This document shows positions 10,397 through 20,660 of a DNA stretch of 64,000 nt, one piece after another. Source of the DNA: Triticum aestivum (lineage: Eukaryota; Streptophyta; Magnoliopsida; Poales; Poaceae); the NCBI RefSeq assembly GCF_018294505.1, contig NC_057807.1:183981420-184045419 (forward strand), in the 5' to 3' direction. The translations under genes were made by a program, and so were the position numbers. How positions within the stretch are numbered: position 1 is the first letter of the stretch; each line of letters starts with the position of its first letter. The notes under the pieces are model-generated. The model was not told the DNA's origin. It made no database searches and worked only from the letters and a program-made list of their open reading frames with translations.

Positions 10397-13000
10397 TGTA
10401 GCGACAAGACCTCAAACGGTCTGACCTCTATGCTCAGTGTCATCCCTGGATCAGTAATGCTGACACCACACAGTACTTGGAGGATTTATAACAGAGTAGC
10501 AATCACACACTTATTACATCGAATGTCTCAAAAGAGAACTTATTGAAATAAATATGGCTTAAGGCCATCTAATACGATAACAGCGGAAGGCTTGGAAGAT
10601 AAGCGAGTCCATCAACTCCAACGGCATCACTAAGTATAGAACCACGACCTAAAAGCACCTTACTCGTCGTCAGAAAAGTCTGCAACATGAAATGTTGCAG
10701 CTCGAAACGGGTCAGCACATGGAATATGCTGGCAATGTAACACATAGAGAATAACAATGGAGAATGGCTACACTACATGCATATTTGGCTGGTGGTAAAG
10801 CTCTACGGTTACAGTTTTTGTGAAAAAGCCAATTTTTCCCTACTGCAAAGGAATAAATTTTATTTAACTATCATGGTGGTTGTTAAACATTGAGAATGGT
10901 TGACAGCATCCTCAATCCCAATTAAAAGTACTCATTTAAAACCCAACAATATTAATTAGAAGTAACATGATGAGATTCACACGATATCCAGGTACTAGAT
11001 ACTCAAAACGTCCATAACCGGGGACACGGCTAACCATGATTAGTTTATACACTCTACAGAGGTTTGCGCACTTTTCCCCACATGACTCGATCGCCTCCGC
11101 TTGGTTCCTCGCACTACATGGTGTTTGAGAAACGGATGACCGAGACATAGTCTTTCAGAAGCACTAGAACCTTACATAAGGGGTAGACCGTACCAACCTA
11201 CATCCCCTACATCTGCTAGTCCACCCCGTAAGAGTTCGCACAACTTAATCAACTATGCTAGAGCCCATAATAGCATGTGGCTGCACACGTAAGTTTCTAG
11301 TTTGAATAATCTCATGATCCCTTTGAGCCTGGGTGGCGGTCCGAAGAAATACAGGCAAGTCCTGCTAGAAAACAGGTGCCTAAATCCACCCAGATGTGTG
11401 TTTAAGTTGCCACCTTAAATAAACCATTAATTCACAAACTCACATCTGTCATGGAAATTCACTCACCCAATCCACGTCTACTAGCATAGCATGGCATAAT
11501 AAGCAAACGTAGAAGTAACTCCCAACAGTTTGATAATAAAACAGGTAATAGGTACTACCTCATCTACTTCCCATCCCACAATTTAATTAGATCCTATTCA
11601 TGCAATGTTTGAGGATAGATATAATGCATAAAACTAGGTAGTAGAAAGGTATGATCAAGTGTTACTTGCCTTGCTGATGATCCGCGAAACCTAGGGACTC
11701 GAAGTAACAGGCGGTGCACTCCGGCTATTCTATCATAGACAAACAAACAAGCATACAATAAGTACTCATCTAATGCATAGGTAAAACTCGAACAAAAGAT
11801 CCAACCAGAAAGTTCAACTTAAGAACTCCGGTTTGCAAAAAGAATCAAATAAACTAAAGCAACGAAAGTCAAACGACGAAAGAAACAGCTTCATTTTGCT
11901 AATCTGGATCTAAGTCAAATTTTACAGAAGCAAAAACTTGTTTAAGTAGATTTTTCGGAAAGAGGGTTTCGAGACGAAACTCCAGGCGCTTGAATCGCCT
12001 GATTCCGATAAACGAGCGAAAAGTTATACTAAATCGAAAATCGGATCAGAAATCGCGATCAGAAAATAACCGCGGAAAATCCGAGAAAAAGAAAAAACGA
12101 CGAACAGATTAATGAACGAACGTTTGTTAATCTAACAAATCTGACGAAAAGCGTTCGCTAAGACGAACTAACGGACGAACGTTCGCTAATTAACCTAAAC
12201 TGGAAAAAAACCGAAAACTAAAATAAAACGAATCTAAAAAAACCAAAAAAAAAACATAAAGAAAACCGCCCGGTTTTTTCAGAAAACCGGCGGCACGCGG
12301 TTCGAGGCGGCGGCGGACCTCGGGGTGCGGGCGGCGGCTCCGGAGGCGACGGCGGCAGGCGGCGGCGGCGGCGGGCGGCGGCGGCGGCTAGGGTTAGGGT
12401 TTGCGGGTGGGCCGGCGGGGTGGGCTGCGGGCTTGGGGCGCCGGGGTCCCGCGCTTTATATAGCGCCCCCGAGCGGAGTCCCGCTCGGGTACGGCCCGGA
12501 GTCGGTTCTGTTTTTTTTAAAACATTACGCTCGGTAGAAAAATCAAAAGAAATACTAAACGGACTCCAAAAATCCCGAAATAAATTTTCCCCGGCTTCTA
12601 AAATCAAGCCGGACTAGATGAACATTTATTTGGGGCCTAAATGCAAGTTTGAAAAACGCACATTTTTCCTAAATTCAAAATAAAAGACGAAAAACTCCAA
12701 AATAAAACTTATTTGATTTTTTTATTAAATCCTCATTATTTCTTTATTTTGGGAAAGTCATTTTATTCCCTCTCTGAATTTTTGGTAGTAGAAATAACGG
12801 AAGATAAAATAAATAAAATCAATGATCCTATTTTCAGCATTTGAGAAAAACCCCAAATATGAAAATAACGAAATCCCCAACTCTCTCCGAGGGTCCTTGA
12901 GTTACGTATAATTTCTAGGATCGAGCCAACGATGCAATAAAATATGATAAGCATGATGATCTATGTATAACATTCCAAATTAGAAATTTGGGATGTTACA
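10397..13000 (-). repeat. Fatima 5' LTR
   Basis: 2604 bases matching the 3' LTR at 2342-4954 with scattered differences (for example gcgacaagacc against gcgaacagacc at the start). It carries the same TATA box (12454-12464), telo-box (12394-12402) and GGC-rich block, and ends gggatgttaca at 13000. Short frames in it are mirrored by frames in the other LTR and are not genes. Confidence 0.93.
12394..12464 (-). promoter_or_regulatory. Fatima LTR promoter: TATA box and telo-box (5' LTR copy)
   Basis: The TATA box GCTATATAAAG (12464-12454, minus strand) and the telo-box AAACCCTAA (12402-12394) are in the same arrangement as in the other LTR. This is the copy that would drive transcription of the element. 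Confidence 0.65.
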
Positions 13001-13005
13001 AGTTG
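13001..13005. repeat. Right target-site duplication of Fatima (agttg)
   Basis: Exact copy of 2337-2341. Confidence 0.95.
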
Positions 13006-14392
13006 ACACGTCTCCAACGTATCTACTTTTACAAACACTTTTGCCCTTGTTTTGGACTCTAACTTGCATGATTTGAATGAAACTAACCCGGACTAACGCT
13101 GTTTTCAGCAGAACTGCCATGGTGTTGTTTATTGTGCAGAAAACAAAAGTTCTCAGAATGACCTGAAAATCCACGGAGATAACTTTTGGAAAATATAAAA
13201 AATACTGGCAAAAGAATCAAGGCCAGGGGGCCCACACCCTGTCCATGAGGGTGGGTGGCGTGCCCTCCGCCTGGGCGCGCCCCCTGTCTCGTGGGCCCCC
13301 TTGATGCTCCACCGATCTCAACTCCGACTCCACATATTACGTTTCGCGGGGAAAAAGATTATAGAGATAGTTTCATCGCGTTTTACGATACAGAGCCGCC
13401 GCCAAGCCCTAATCTCTCTCGGGAGGGCTGATCTGGAGTCCGTTCGGGGCTCCGGAGAGGGGGATTTGTTGCCGTCGTCATCATCAACCATCCTCCATCA
13501 CCAATTTCATGATGCTCACCGCCGTGCGTGAGTGATTCCATCATGGGCTTGCTGGACGGTGATGGGTTGGATGAGATTTACCATGTAATCAAGTTAGTTT
13601 TGTTAGGGTTTGATCCCTAGTATCCACTATGTTCTGGGATTGATGTTGCTATGACTTTGCTATGCTTAATGCTTGTCACTAGGGCCCGAGTGCCATGATT
13701 TCAGATCTGAACCTATTATGTTTTCATGAATATATGTGAGTTCTTGATCCTATCTTGCAAGTCTATAGTTATCTATTATTTGTTATGATCTGACAACCCC
13801 GAAGTGACAATAATCGGGATACTTCTCGGTGATGACCGTAGTTTGAGGAGTTCATGTATTCACTATGTGCTAATGCTTTGTTCCGGCTATCTATTAAAAG
13901 GAGGCCTTAATATCCCTTAGTTTCCACTAGGACCCCGCTGCCACAGGAGGGTAGGACAAAAGATGTCATGCAAGTTCTTTTGCATAAGCACGTATGACTA
14001 TATTCGGAATACATGCCTACATTACATTGATGAACTGGAGCTAGTTCTGTGTCACCCTATGTTATAGCTATTCCATGAGGAATCACATCCGACATAATTA
14101 TCCATCACTGATCCAATGCCTACGAGCTTTTCACATATTGTTCTTCGCTTATTTACTTTTTCGTTGCTACTGTTACAACAACTACAAAACTTTTATCTTT
14201 ACTTTTGCCACTGTTACCATTACTATCATACTACTTTGCTCCTAAATACTTTGCTGCAGATACTAAGTTATCCAGGTGTGGTTGAATTGACAACTCAACT
14301 GCTAATACTTAAGAATATTCTTTCGCTCCCCATGTGTTGAACCAATAAATTGGGGTTGAATACTCTACCCTCGAAAGCTCTTGCGATCCTGG
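13006..14392 (+). repeat. 3' LTR of Athila element C, truncated at its end
   Basis: It begins acacgtctccaacgtatc, the continuation of the LTR whose first two bases lie left of Fatima. It contains a GC-rich segment with inverted arms gggggcccac (13226-13235) and gtgggccccc (13291-13300). The end (ttggggttgaatactctaccctcgaaagctcttgcgatcc) resembles the last part of such LTRs, but the final ~20-25 bases (compare ...ccctatacttgtgggtcatca in element A) are missing. At that point unrelated gene-like sequence starts, which marks a deletion or insertion junction at about 14392. Confidence 0.75.
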
Positions 14393-14760
14393 AGCAACAC
14401 GTCACCACGGAAGCCGGCGAAGACATTGACTACGTTGCCATGTCGAAGGCTTCATGTCAGTGGGCTTGCGTATTACTGTATCTCAGGAAAGCTGGCTACA
14501 ACATCAAGCTCGTCGACAGCGACGGCTTCACGCGGGCCATGTCATAGGTTACATGGTCCATCCCCAACCCCTCTGGTTCAACCGCCGTCGATCTCTTTGA
14601 TGGCCCTTCCGCTGATCTCCTCCACCAAGCGGTCAAGGATTTGCGATCCTTATACACCATCGAGCCCATTTTTTCATTTCTGAAGGACACGTTCTACGGC
14701 GGCGGCTTGGAATCCTCAATTGCCATCAGATCTCATCGACCACGACCACGACCATGAGGA
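14393..14760 (+). pseudogene. Captured gene fragment, unknown
   Basis: GC-richer, codon-like sequence. One frame reads EQHVTTEAGEDIDYVAMSKA, then a stretch with CQWACVLLYLRKAGYNIKLVDS, a TAG near 14547, then PNPSGSTAVDLFDGPSADLL and FLKDTFYGGG in the same frame. The style is that of a host gene exon, with acidic and hydrophobic patches and no retroelement motifs. I do not recognise the family. The frame also runs a little upstream into LTR sequence by chance. Position inside a CACTA suggests transduplicated host sequence. Confidence 0.4.
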
Positions 14761-14996
14761 GGGCACCCACAAAGGTTCTTCCACCATGGGTCTGTGCTCT
14801 TCCAACTGGACGAATCCCTTTTCTAGCTTGCCAACTCGTACCCTTTGTTGTAGTAGCATTTGTCGTGCAGTGCTATAACTGTGCCGTGTTTAATTATTTC
14901 AGTTATGCAAAAATGTATTGTTCAATAGGGCTATGTGATGTTTAAGTATGAATTTTCCAGTTCAGTCTCACGAATGGCTATATTTGGTTGTTTATA

Positions 14997-15335
14997 GTGA
15001 GTAGATGCCTTGTTTATTTGTGTTTGGTTGCTAGGTTGGTTGCAGTGAGCATTTTTCCAGTTATCGAGCCAATGCATTGTTTACATGTATTTGTCTTAGT
15101 TTGGTTGTAGTGAGCATTTGTCGAATTATCAAGCAGATGCCTTGTTTATCTGTATTTGGTTGTTAGGTTGCTTTTTTTAGCATTTGTCCAGTTTTCAAGC
15201 AGATGCGTTATTTATCTGTATTTGCTTGTTAGGTTGGTTGAAGTGAGCATTTCTTCAGTTTTCAAGCATACGCCCTGTTTATCTTTATTTGCTTGTTGGG
15301 TTGGTTCTAGTGAGACTCTGTCCAGTTTTCAATGG
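14997..15335 (+). repeat. Degenerate ~75-bp tandem repeats in intron-like sequence
   Basis: About five imperfect copies of a unit containing gtgagcatttgtccagttttcaagcagatgcc and tgtttatctgtatttg-like segments. The region 14760-15760 is T-rich with no coding frames and looks like an intron or 3' flank of the captured gene. Confidence 0.65.
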
Positions 15336-15908
15336 CTATATTTGGTTGTTATACTTATCATTTATGCCTTGTTTATTTTAGTCATTCATAATGTGTTTTT
15401 CATTATGTGCAAGTCGGAACTATGCCAATTGACTGCATCAATACCAGTTTGAACGGCTATATTTGGTTCCAGTTATGCCTGGTGTAGTTAACACAAGCCC
15501 TTTATTTCAGTTTTACACATCTATCTAGTGATGTTTAAGCATTACCTACGTTCTATTCATTTTCAACAATACCAGTTTGAATTGCAATATTTGATGGCTG
15601 TTAAGTCTGTTGTTGGTAACATTGCCTTCCATTTTATATATGCTTTAACAGCATGCTGAAACCAACACATTCAGGCTATCATTTGGGGATAATATTGTTT
15701 ACCTTTGCTATATTTGTTTGATGTTAAGGTTGTCGTACTTATCATGCCTTTCCACTACTTATGCAGGACAACAATGGGAGTGGCCACCATTTTCCGCTGA
15801 GGTTAGCTTCATCCCTCGGCTTGTACTCCCCCATCGTTCCATAATGTAGTGCATATAGATCCAGGCCTGCACATTTATTAACTTCTAATATTGACTTGTT
15901 GCTTGTAG

Positions 15909-16333
15909 GTACATATGCCCTTGGCAAGGATCCAAAAATCGACCCTTTTTGCGTATGGGGCAATGAGATATTCATGAACAAGCATCAAGTGAGGAAACTG
16001 ATAAGGATTATTAGCAAAAAGATACGAATGGTGGCAAGCAAATTATTTGTTTATGCTCTATCCAACACAACAGTGAGCTATCGGATGGTAACTACAAACT
16101 CTACAACATTTTCTTTTTACCGCCCATAATGAGTTGTTAGACAACAATGTCTGAATCTTTTTCATTCGTAGTGGTTCCTGAAGCAGTTCACTCACAATTA
16201 CCTCGCAAAGTACATGATTGGTGGACACGCAATTCAGGTTAAAGTATTTCATCCAGACTACAATGAGCATCGAGAATTCGTAACAAAGACAGTGAAGGAC
16301 GGATTGGCAGCCATCACAAGGGGTTGGCATTGA
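15909..16333 (+). pseudogene. Captured two-exon gene end, possibly B3-like
   Basis: Exon 15909-16072 is preceded by ttgtag and followed by gtgagc. Exon 16172-16333 is preceded by attcgtag and ends in TGA. The two join in phase (…LSNTT then WFLKQF…) across a 99-base intron, giving about 107 residues. The second exon (FTHNYLAKYMIGG, then DGLAAITRGWH) weakly resembles the edges of a plant B3 DNA-binding domain; this is a guess from pattern only. A short possible exon also lies near 15769-15801. The upstream exons at 14393-14760 may belong to the same gene. Retained splice sites and frame suggest recent capture or some constraint. Confidence 0.5.
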
Positions 16334-16589
16334 GTCGTGCGCGCATTACGCATGGAGGAGGGAAAATATGGGCATCTTCTCCAGCAACCAGAATGTCTTT
16401 CGCCTCTCTATTTACAGTCTTTAGTACAACTGTGGTTCATCATTCTTTACTTGGTGCTTCTGTAGTTCTTTAGTATATGTACCTGTGCATCGAATTATGC
16501 ATTCATGGTTGAACATATATTTGTAATAAACCTGGTTGATATGAAATAAGTGACTGCCTGCTTTCAAATTCAAAAATGTAATTTTTTAA

Positions 16590-17264
16590 ATTAGGGATTA
16601 CACTGCACACGGTTTGCAAAAGCGAAACGTCTGCGATAGACATGGAGATTAGACACGTTTCTAGGATCCACTATGTGTGCGATCAATCTCCATCGCACAC
16701 ACGATCAGCCAGGAAAAAACGTGTGTGATCAATCTCCACTTCACACATGACCAGCCAAGAAAAAACGTGTGTGATTAACAACAGCATCGCACATAGTTCT
16801 TTCTTATTAAATGTTTGTGATAGTCACCTTATCACACACGGTTTGAAATTATTGACTGTTTGTGGTGTTGTGCGCATCACAAATGTTTGGTACTTCTTGG
16901 ATTAAATGTGTGGGATGTACATACTAACGGAAACATATTCCTTGGATGGACTGTGTGGAATGTACATACGAACGGAAATGTTTAGTGGGGCCTGACTGTG
17001 TGGGATGTACTTACGACCGGAAACAATTTCGCTTGTATAATTGTATTTTTTTAGCACTACTGTACGTATAACCGTATTTTCTCGCTTGCCGGTCGCACAC
17101 GACCTCATTTTGCTGAGCGTATGTGCCAGGAGGGCATATCCCTGACGGTTTCTGGGTCATGTGGGAAGGACCCCCCTATCGCCCACACTCACTCGGTGAC
17201 GGTTCCAAATGCCATTGCGGAAAGGGGTTAAAAACCGTTTGCTTAGCACCGTCGCGTACCAGTG
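16590..17264 (+). repeat. CACTA subterminal repeat region and right terminus
   Basis: Multiple copies of cgtgtgtgatcaatctcca-like and cacacggttt-like motifs, followed at 16900-17030 by three diverged repeats of tgtgtgggatgtacatacgaacggaaa. Such arrays bind transposase in CACTA elements. The end at 17264 is followed by atg, the presumed 3-bp target duplication, whose partner is lost. Confidence 0.65.
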
Positions 17265-17343
17265 ATGGACTGACACCAGATTGCCATTGGTGTAAAAGTT
17301 AAACGTGCTTACTAGATCATTGACTCTAGTGCAAGTGGGAGAC

Positions 17344-19162
17344 TATTGGAAATATGCCCTAGAGGCAATAATATATGTATTATTATATTTCCATATTCAC
17401 AATTAAGAGTTTATATTTCATGCTATAACTGCTATGATCCTCGGATATGCAATTCAGTGGAAATCTCATATGCACTTGTGGAATGATAAACAGTAAACGA
17501 TATGTTCATAGTCCCGCCTCTAATACTGGCTCAAGTGTTGTTGGTGATCACGTTTTCCGGATCTTAGGATATCATTAAGTATAACAATAGTCCTAAAACA
17601 ACATCGAGGGCATGACGTTAGAGGAACGATCATATTGAATCGACCAAAATTTGTTTGTTATACTTTGTTATTATATCGCCTGAAATCATTTATTATAACA
17701 CAGAGTGTTTGCATGTGTTTTAGTTCCTCAGACCATGAGAGTGTCTCGGTCACTCCCTACTAGATGGTCGACTTTGGGGTTGCTCAAATGTCATCTGTAA
17801 CAAGGTGATCATAACAACAACTTTCAGGCTCAGCCGAAAGTTTGACAAGTGACCTTATAGCTCAAGAGTGGGATTTGCTCCTCTAAATATGGAGAGATAT
17901 TCTTACGGCCCACTCAGTGTGACAACATCCATCATCGTCTGGCCAGACACAGGTGACTACATCACAGGGATGCCGGAACACGTTAACGAGAAAGAAGAAC
18001 AAAACCGGTAACAGAAGCAATGGTATAGTGAGCATGGTGATGACTGAAGAGGATACCGATGCACATAGGGTTTTGTAAAGTATCACGAAGCAAAGGGTAC
18101 ATCGCATGATAACCAAAGGTTCAATCAAATATCATTCATGTAATCATAGGGACTGATATGGATGTCCACGGTTCTGATGTTGGTCACAGAACGAAGGAGT
18201 TTCATTCATGTCTATGATTTACCAAACCTACAAGTTCACAAGAGTAAGGTAATCACAATCTGCTTTGTGTTAGTAGGACGAGAGTATCAAGGATTTATTT
18301 GTGAAATATTTTCACTAATATTCAGAATAGTTCAGAGAGGATCCGGAAACGTTTCGGGGTCACCAAAAGGGTCTCGGTGAATATCGGGTAATACCGGGTA
18401 TTACTGATAAATTGTATATAGGTGGAAAATGTCTCCAGGGATGTTAAATTATATATATATATATATATATATATAATGGTTTGAAAGTATTCGGAACAAT
18501 TATATATTTAATTAATATCAATGTGCCTAAAAAGGGCAAGAGGTGGAAGGCAACTTGGGCCACAAATGCCCAAGTAGGAAGAGGCACCCCTTCCCTAAGG
18601 AACGAGGCCGAATAGGAGTCGGGGAGGAGGACTCCAAGTCCTCCTCCCGTTTGCTGGATGCCCCAAGGAGGGTTTCCCTCCTTGGCGCCCTCCCTCTCCC
18701 CTCTAACCTATATATAGTGGAGGTTTGGTGCGCAATTGGACACACAAGTTTTGGTGCCTCCTTTAGTTGATCAAGTTCTAGTTCTTCTTGGTCCTAGTTG
18801 ACTAATTAGAGCTAGCCCTAGCCACATCCAATACTCTTAATGAGAAGCCCCATTTGGTTCTAATCTGCTCCCCCTAATTCTTCGGCAACGATTAGCTCTA
18901 GATGGTGAAGCGCTACCGGATCATGAATTTCGTACGCTTGCAACCAAGTAGAGAGGCCATGCTTTCGGTCTTCCATTCGAGGGCGGTTCGCGGGATCGTC
19001 ATCGACGTACGAGTGACTCCAAGTATGATATACACTGACTCCTCTACTTGCGCTACACTCCGGAGTCGGTAACGATCGTTGACCCAAACCCGATATGCCT
19101 CTTCATATTATTCCTGGGTGTTCGTAGGGCGATTTTTTTGTTTTCTACTATGTTTCCCGGCA
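17344..19162 (+). repeat. 3' LTR of Copia D
   Basis: It starts tattggaaatatgccctagaggcaataat and ends gttttctactatgtttcccggca. It contains a (TA)n microsatellite near 18450-18475 and the TATA box at 18708-18716. Short frames in it are non-coding. Confidence 0.8.
18708..18716 (+). promoter_or_regulatory. TATA box of Copia D LTR
   Basis: ctatatata lies within ctctaacctatatatagtgg, about 450 bases before the LTR end, in the expected sense orientation. Confidence 0.6.
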
Positions 19163-19970
19163 CCTGACCCATCAGCCAGGCAAATGAATGCCTAGACATG
19201 GGGCATTAGTGTCCTTTGATGGGTAAGAATCAAATCTTTTGACTCCTACCACCTTGGAGTTCGCACTGGCCGAACAACAATAATTCTCTTCGCCATTAAA
19301 CCCCACTCGAGAGCTGATGTGACCAGGCGGCGCTCGGGTTTCTATTGGGAAACTCAAATGACTGCCTCCAACATTGATGGCTTGGAGTTGATTAGGAGTC
19401 CTCTCCGCTCCGATTCCCAACCTATAAAGAGGCTGGGGCTTGGCCTTCTATTCCTTAATTCATCTGCTTCTTCTCCCTTGATCTTCTACAGCCCATGAAC
19501 CTCGGTCGCTGCTCCCATGATCGTTCCCATCTCCACTAGCTTCCTTTCCATGTCTCATGGGATCACTCGTAATGAGTGGGAGAAGGTGTGCGCCAGCCTC
19601 GCTGTGAAGGACACGGAGGTGAAGGATCTCCGAAGCATCCTCAGCGACACCCAATATTGAGGAAATCACTAACTGGCAGCCGCTCCTTCATCTTGAGAGT
19701 AGTGACCACTGAATCGGCCTATTAATTGGATTAATCGGTCGACCATTAATCAGTGTAATTCTAAACTCAATAGAAGCAATAAATTTTTTTCTTTTGTCAA
19801 TAGATGAGAAACTTGTATACAATAACAAGCATCCATGTAGGCGTAAAAATCATCAACTAACATGTATACAACAACACTTTTTTGCTAATTTCCGCCTCAA
19901 ACATAACTCTAAGAGATGGCTGCCACACGACGATGACAGATAGAGGAAAGGTGAGCGCGATCGTGCTGGG
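19163..19970. other. Unassigned segment
   Basis: About 800 bases between Copia D and element B. It has a TATA-like cctataaagag at about 19423, followed by a C/T-rich stretch and an ATG-rich 3' part (19500-19660) that looks like a short leader and coding start, then AT-rich sequence with attaat inverted repeats (about 19720-19755). This may be a fragment of another LTR and leader, but I recognise no family, and no frame shows known domains. Confidence 0.4.
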
Positions 19971-20348
19971 TAATGACCCACAAGTATAGGGGGTCTATCG
20001 TAGTCCTTTCGATAAGTAAGAGTGTCGAACCCAACGAGGAGCAGAAGGAAATGACAAGCGGTTTTCAGTAAGGTATTTTGATGCGGAGCATCCCACGTTC
20101 ATCCCCATGTACACTCCGACTACTCCCCAAGCCCCAAGGATACATAAGATGAGACCTCGACTATGCGCCATTGGACACAAGGTGAACCCGTTCCTAAATG
20201 CTTCCCCTTTCCATTCGCGTGAGACATGGTTGCTACCTCATGCATGGACCTTGCCTATACTCAGGTACAACCGAGATGACCATGGAGAATCAAAGGACAA
20301 AGGCCAAGCATGGAAGAAGAGAAGAAAGAAGAGCCAGCTGCTACAGGC

Positions 20349-20583
20349 CCCGGACATCCGGCCCCAGCCCGGACATCCGGCCCTTCCCGCAAGCCCGGAC
20401 ATCCGGCGCCCATCACAGAACGCGTCCAGAAGCTGAACCGTGTCAGCCCGGACATCCGGCCCCCAGCCCGGACATCCGGACCCCGCCTGTCCAGAGAGCA
20501 ACCGTAGGGCACCCAGGCCAGCCCGGACATTTGGCCCGTCGCGAAGCCCCGGACATCCGGCCCCCAGCCCGGACATCCGGCGC
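20349..20583 (+). repeat. Minisatellite of GGACATCCGG units
   Basis: Eight spaced copies of a unit around ccggacatccggcc (one reads gacatttgg), often in pairs joined by cccagcc. The core is partly palindromic (CCGG-acat-CCGG). It produces Pro/Ser/Gly/His-rich frames on both strands that are translation artefacts. It lies upstream of the TATA box of the solo LTR, where LTR enhancers usually sit. Confidence 0.85.
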
Positions 20584-20652
20584 CTGTCTGCGCACAGTGA
20601 ACGGGCCAAGGGCCCATGTATCCCTCTCACTTACCCCTTTGAGGCTAAGGCC

Positions 20653-20660
20653 TATATATA
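20653..20660 (+). promoter_or_regulatory. TATA box of the solo LTR
   Basis: tatatata within ggcctatatatactcc; downstream is agttagggttagcg, a telomere-like motif. Confidence 0.55.

Larger units (their letters stand above)
2342..13000 (-). mobile_element. Fatima-type Gypsy LTR retrotransposon, full length
   Basis: A complete 10.66-kb element on the minus strand with two LTRs of about 2.6 kb, a perfect 5-bp TSD, a primer-binding site complementary to initiator tRNA-Met, a polypurine tract, and gag-PR-RT-RH-INT in Gypsy order. On the minus strand its LTR begins TGTAACATCCCAAATTTC, which I recognise as the Fatima family start. A chromodomain-like tail on integrase suggests the chromovirus branch. 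The LTRs differ by scattered substitutions and small indels, and the coding region has stops and a frameshift, so it is old and not autonomous. Confidence 0.88.
1..14392 (+). mobile_element. Athila-type Gypsy element C, partial, interrupted by Fatima
   Basis: Ty3/Gypsy element of the Athila lineage (Sabrina/WHAM-like). It is open at the left window edge and split by the Fatima element at 2342-13000. Orientation is set by a purine-rich tract (gcttgggggagt, 2328-2339) followed by an LTR starting TGACACGTCTCC. The first two LTR bases are 2340-2341 and the LTR resumes at 13006. The LTR runs to about 14392, where it stops roughly 20-25 bases short of its expected end. Oddly, the gag/protease and second-ORF remnants in its internal region are on the minus strand. 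No reverse transcriptase or integrase is seen in the visible part, so it is non-autonomous or rearranged. Confidence 0.75.
14393..17264 (+). mobile_element. CACTA transposon, left end missing, with captured exons
   Basis: The right end reads ccgtcgcgtaccagtg at 17264; in reverse complement it starts CACTGGTACGCGACGG, a CACTA-type terminus. Inside it lie about 700 bases of subterminal repeats built on acgtgtgtgatcaatctcca and cacacggttt. No matching left terminus is found: at 14392/14393 the sequence passes directly from the LTR of element C into gene-like sequence, so the left end was deleted. No transposase is recognised. The interior holds gene fragments with splice signals. It seems to have landed in the 3' internal tail of the Copia element at 17265. 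Confidence 0.7.
17265..19162 (+). mobile_element. Copia element D (Angela/WIS/BARE1 group), 3' end only
   Basis: 17265-17343 is the 3' end of a Copia internal region, with a polypurine tract gcaagtgggagac (17331-17343). The LTR follows at 17344 (TATTGGAAATATGCCC, a TGTTGG-type start with G-to-A in the terminal TG) and ends ...cccggca at 19162, 1819 bases. The last tens of internal bases (gactctagtgcaagtgggag) match the corresponding reverse-strand sequence of Copia 1 and 2. The rest of the element is absent to the left, where the CACTA fragment and then element C begin. Confidence 0.8.

Noticed and set aside
12980..13174. 64-codon minus-strand frame spanning the Fatima/element C border
   Set aside because: Crosses an LTR end and TSD, so it is a chance frame.
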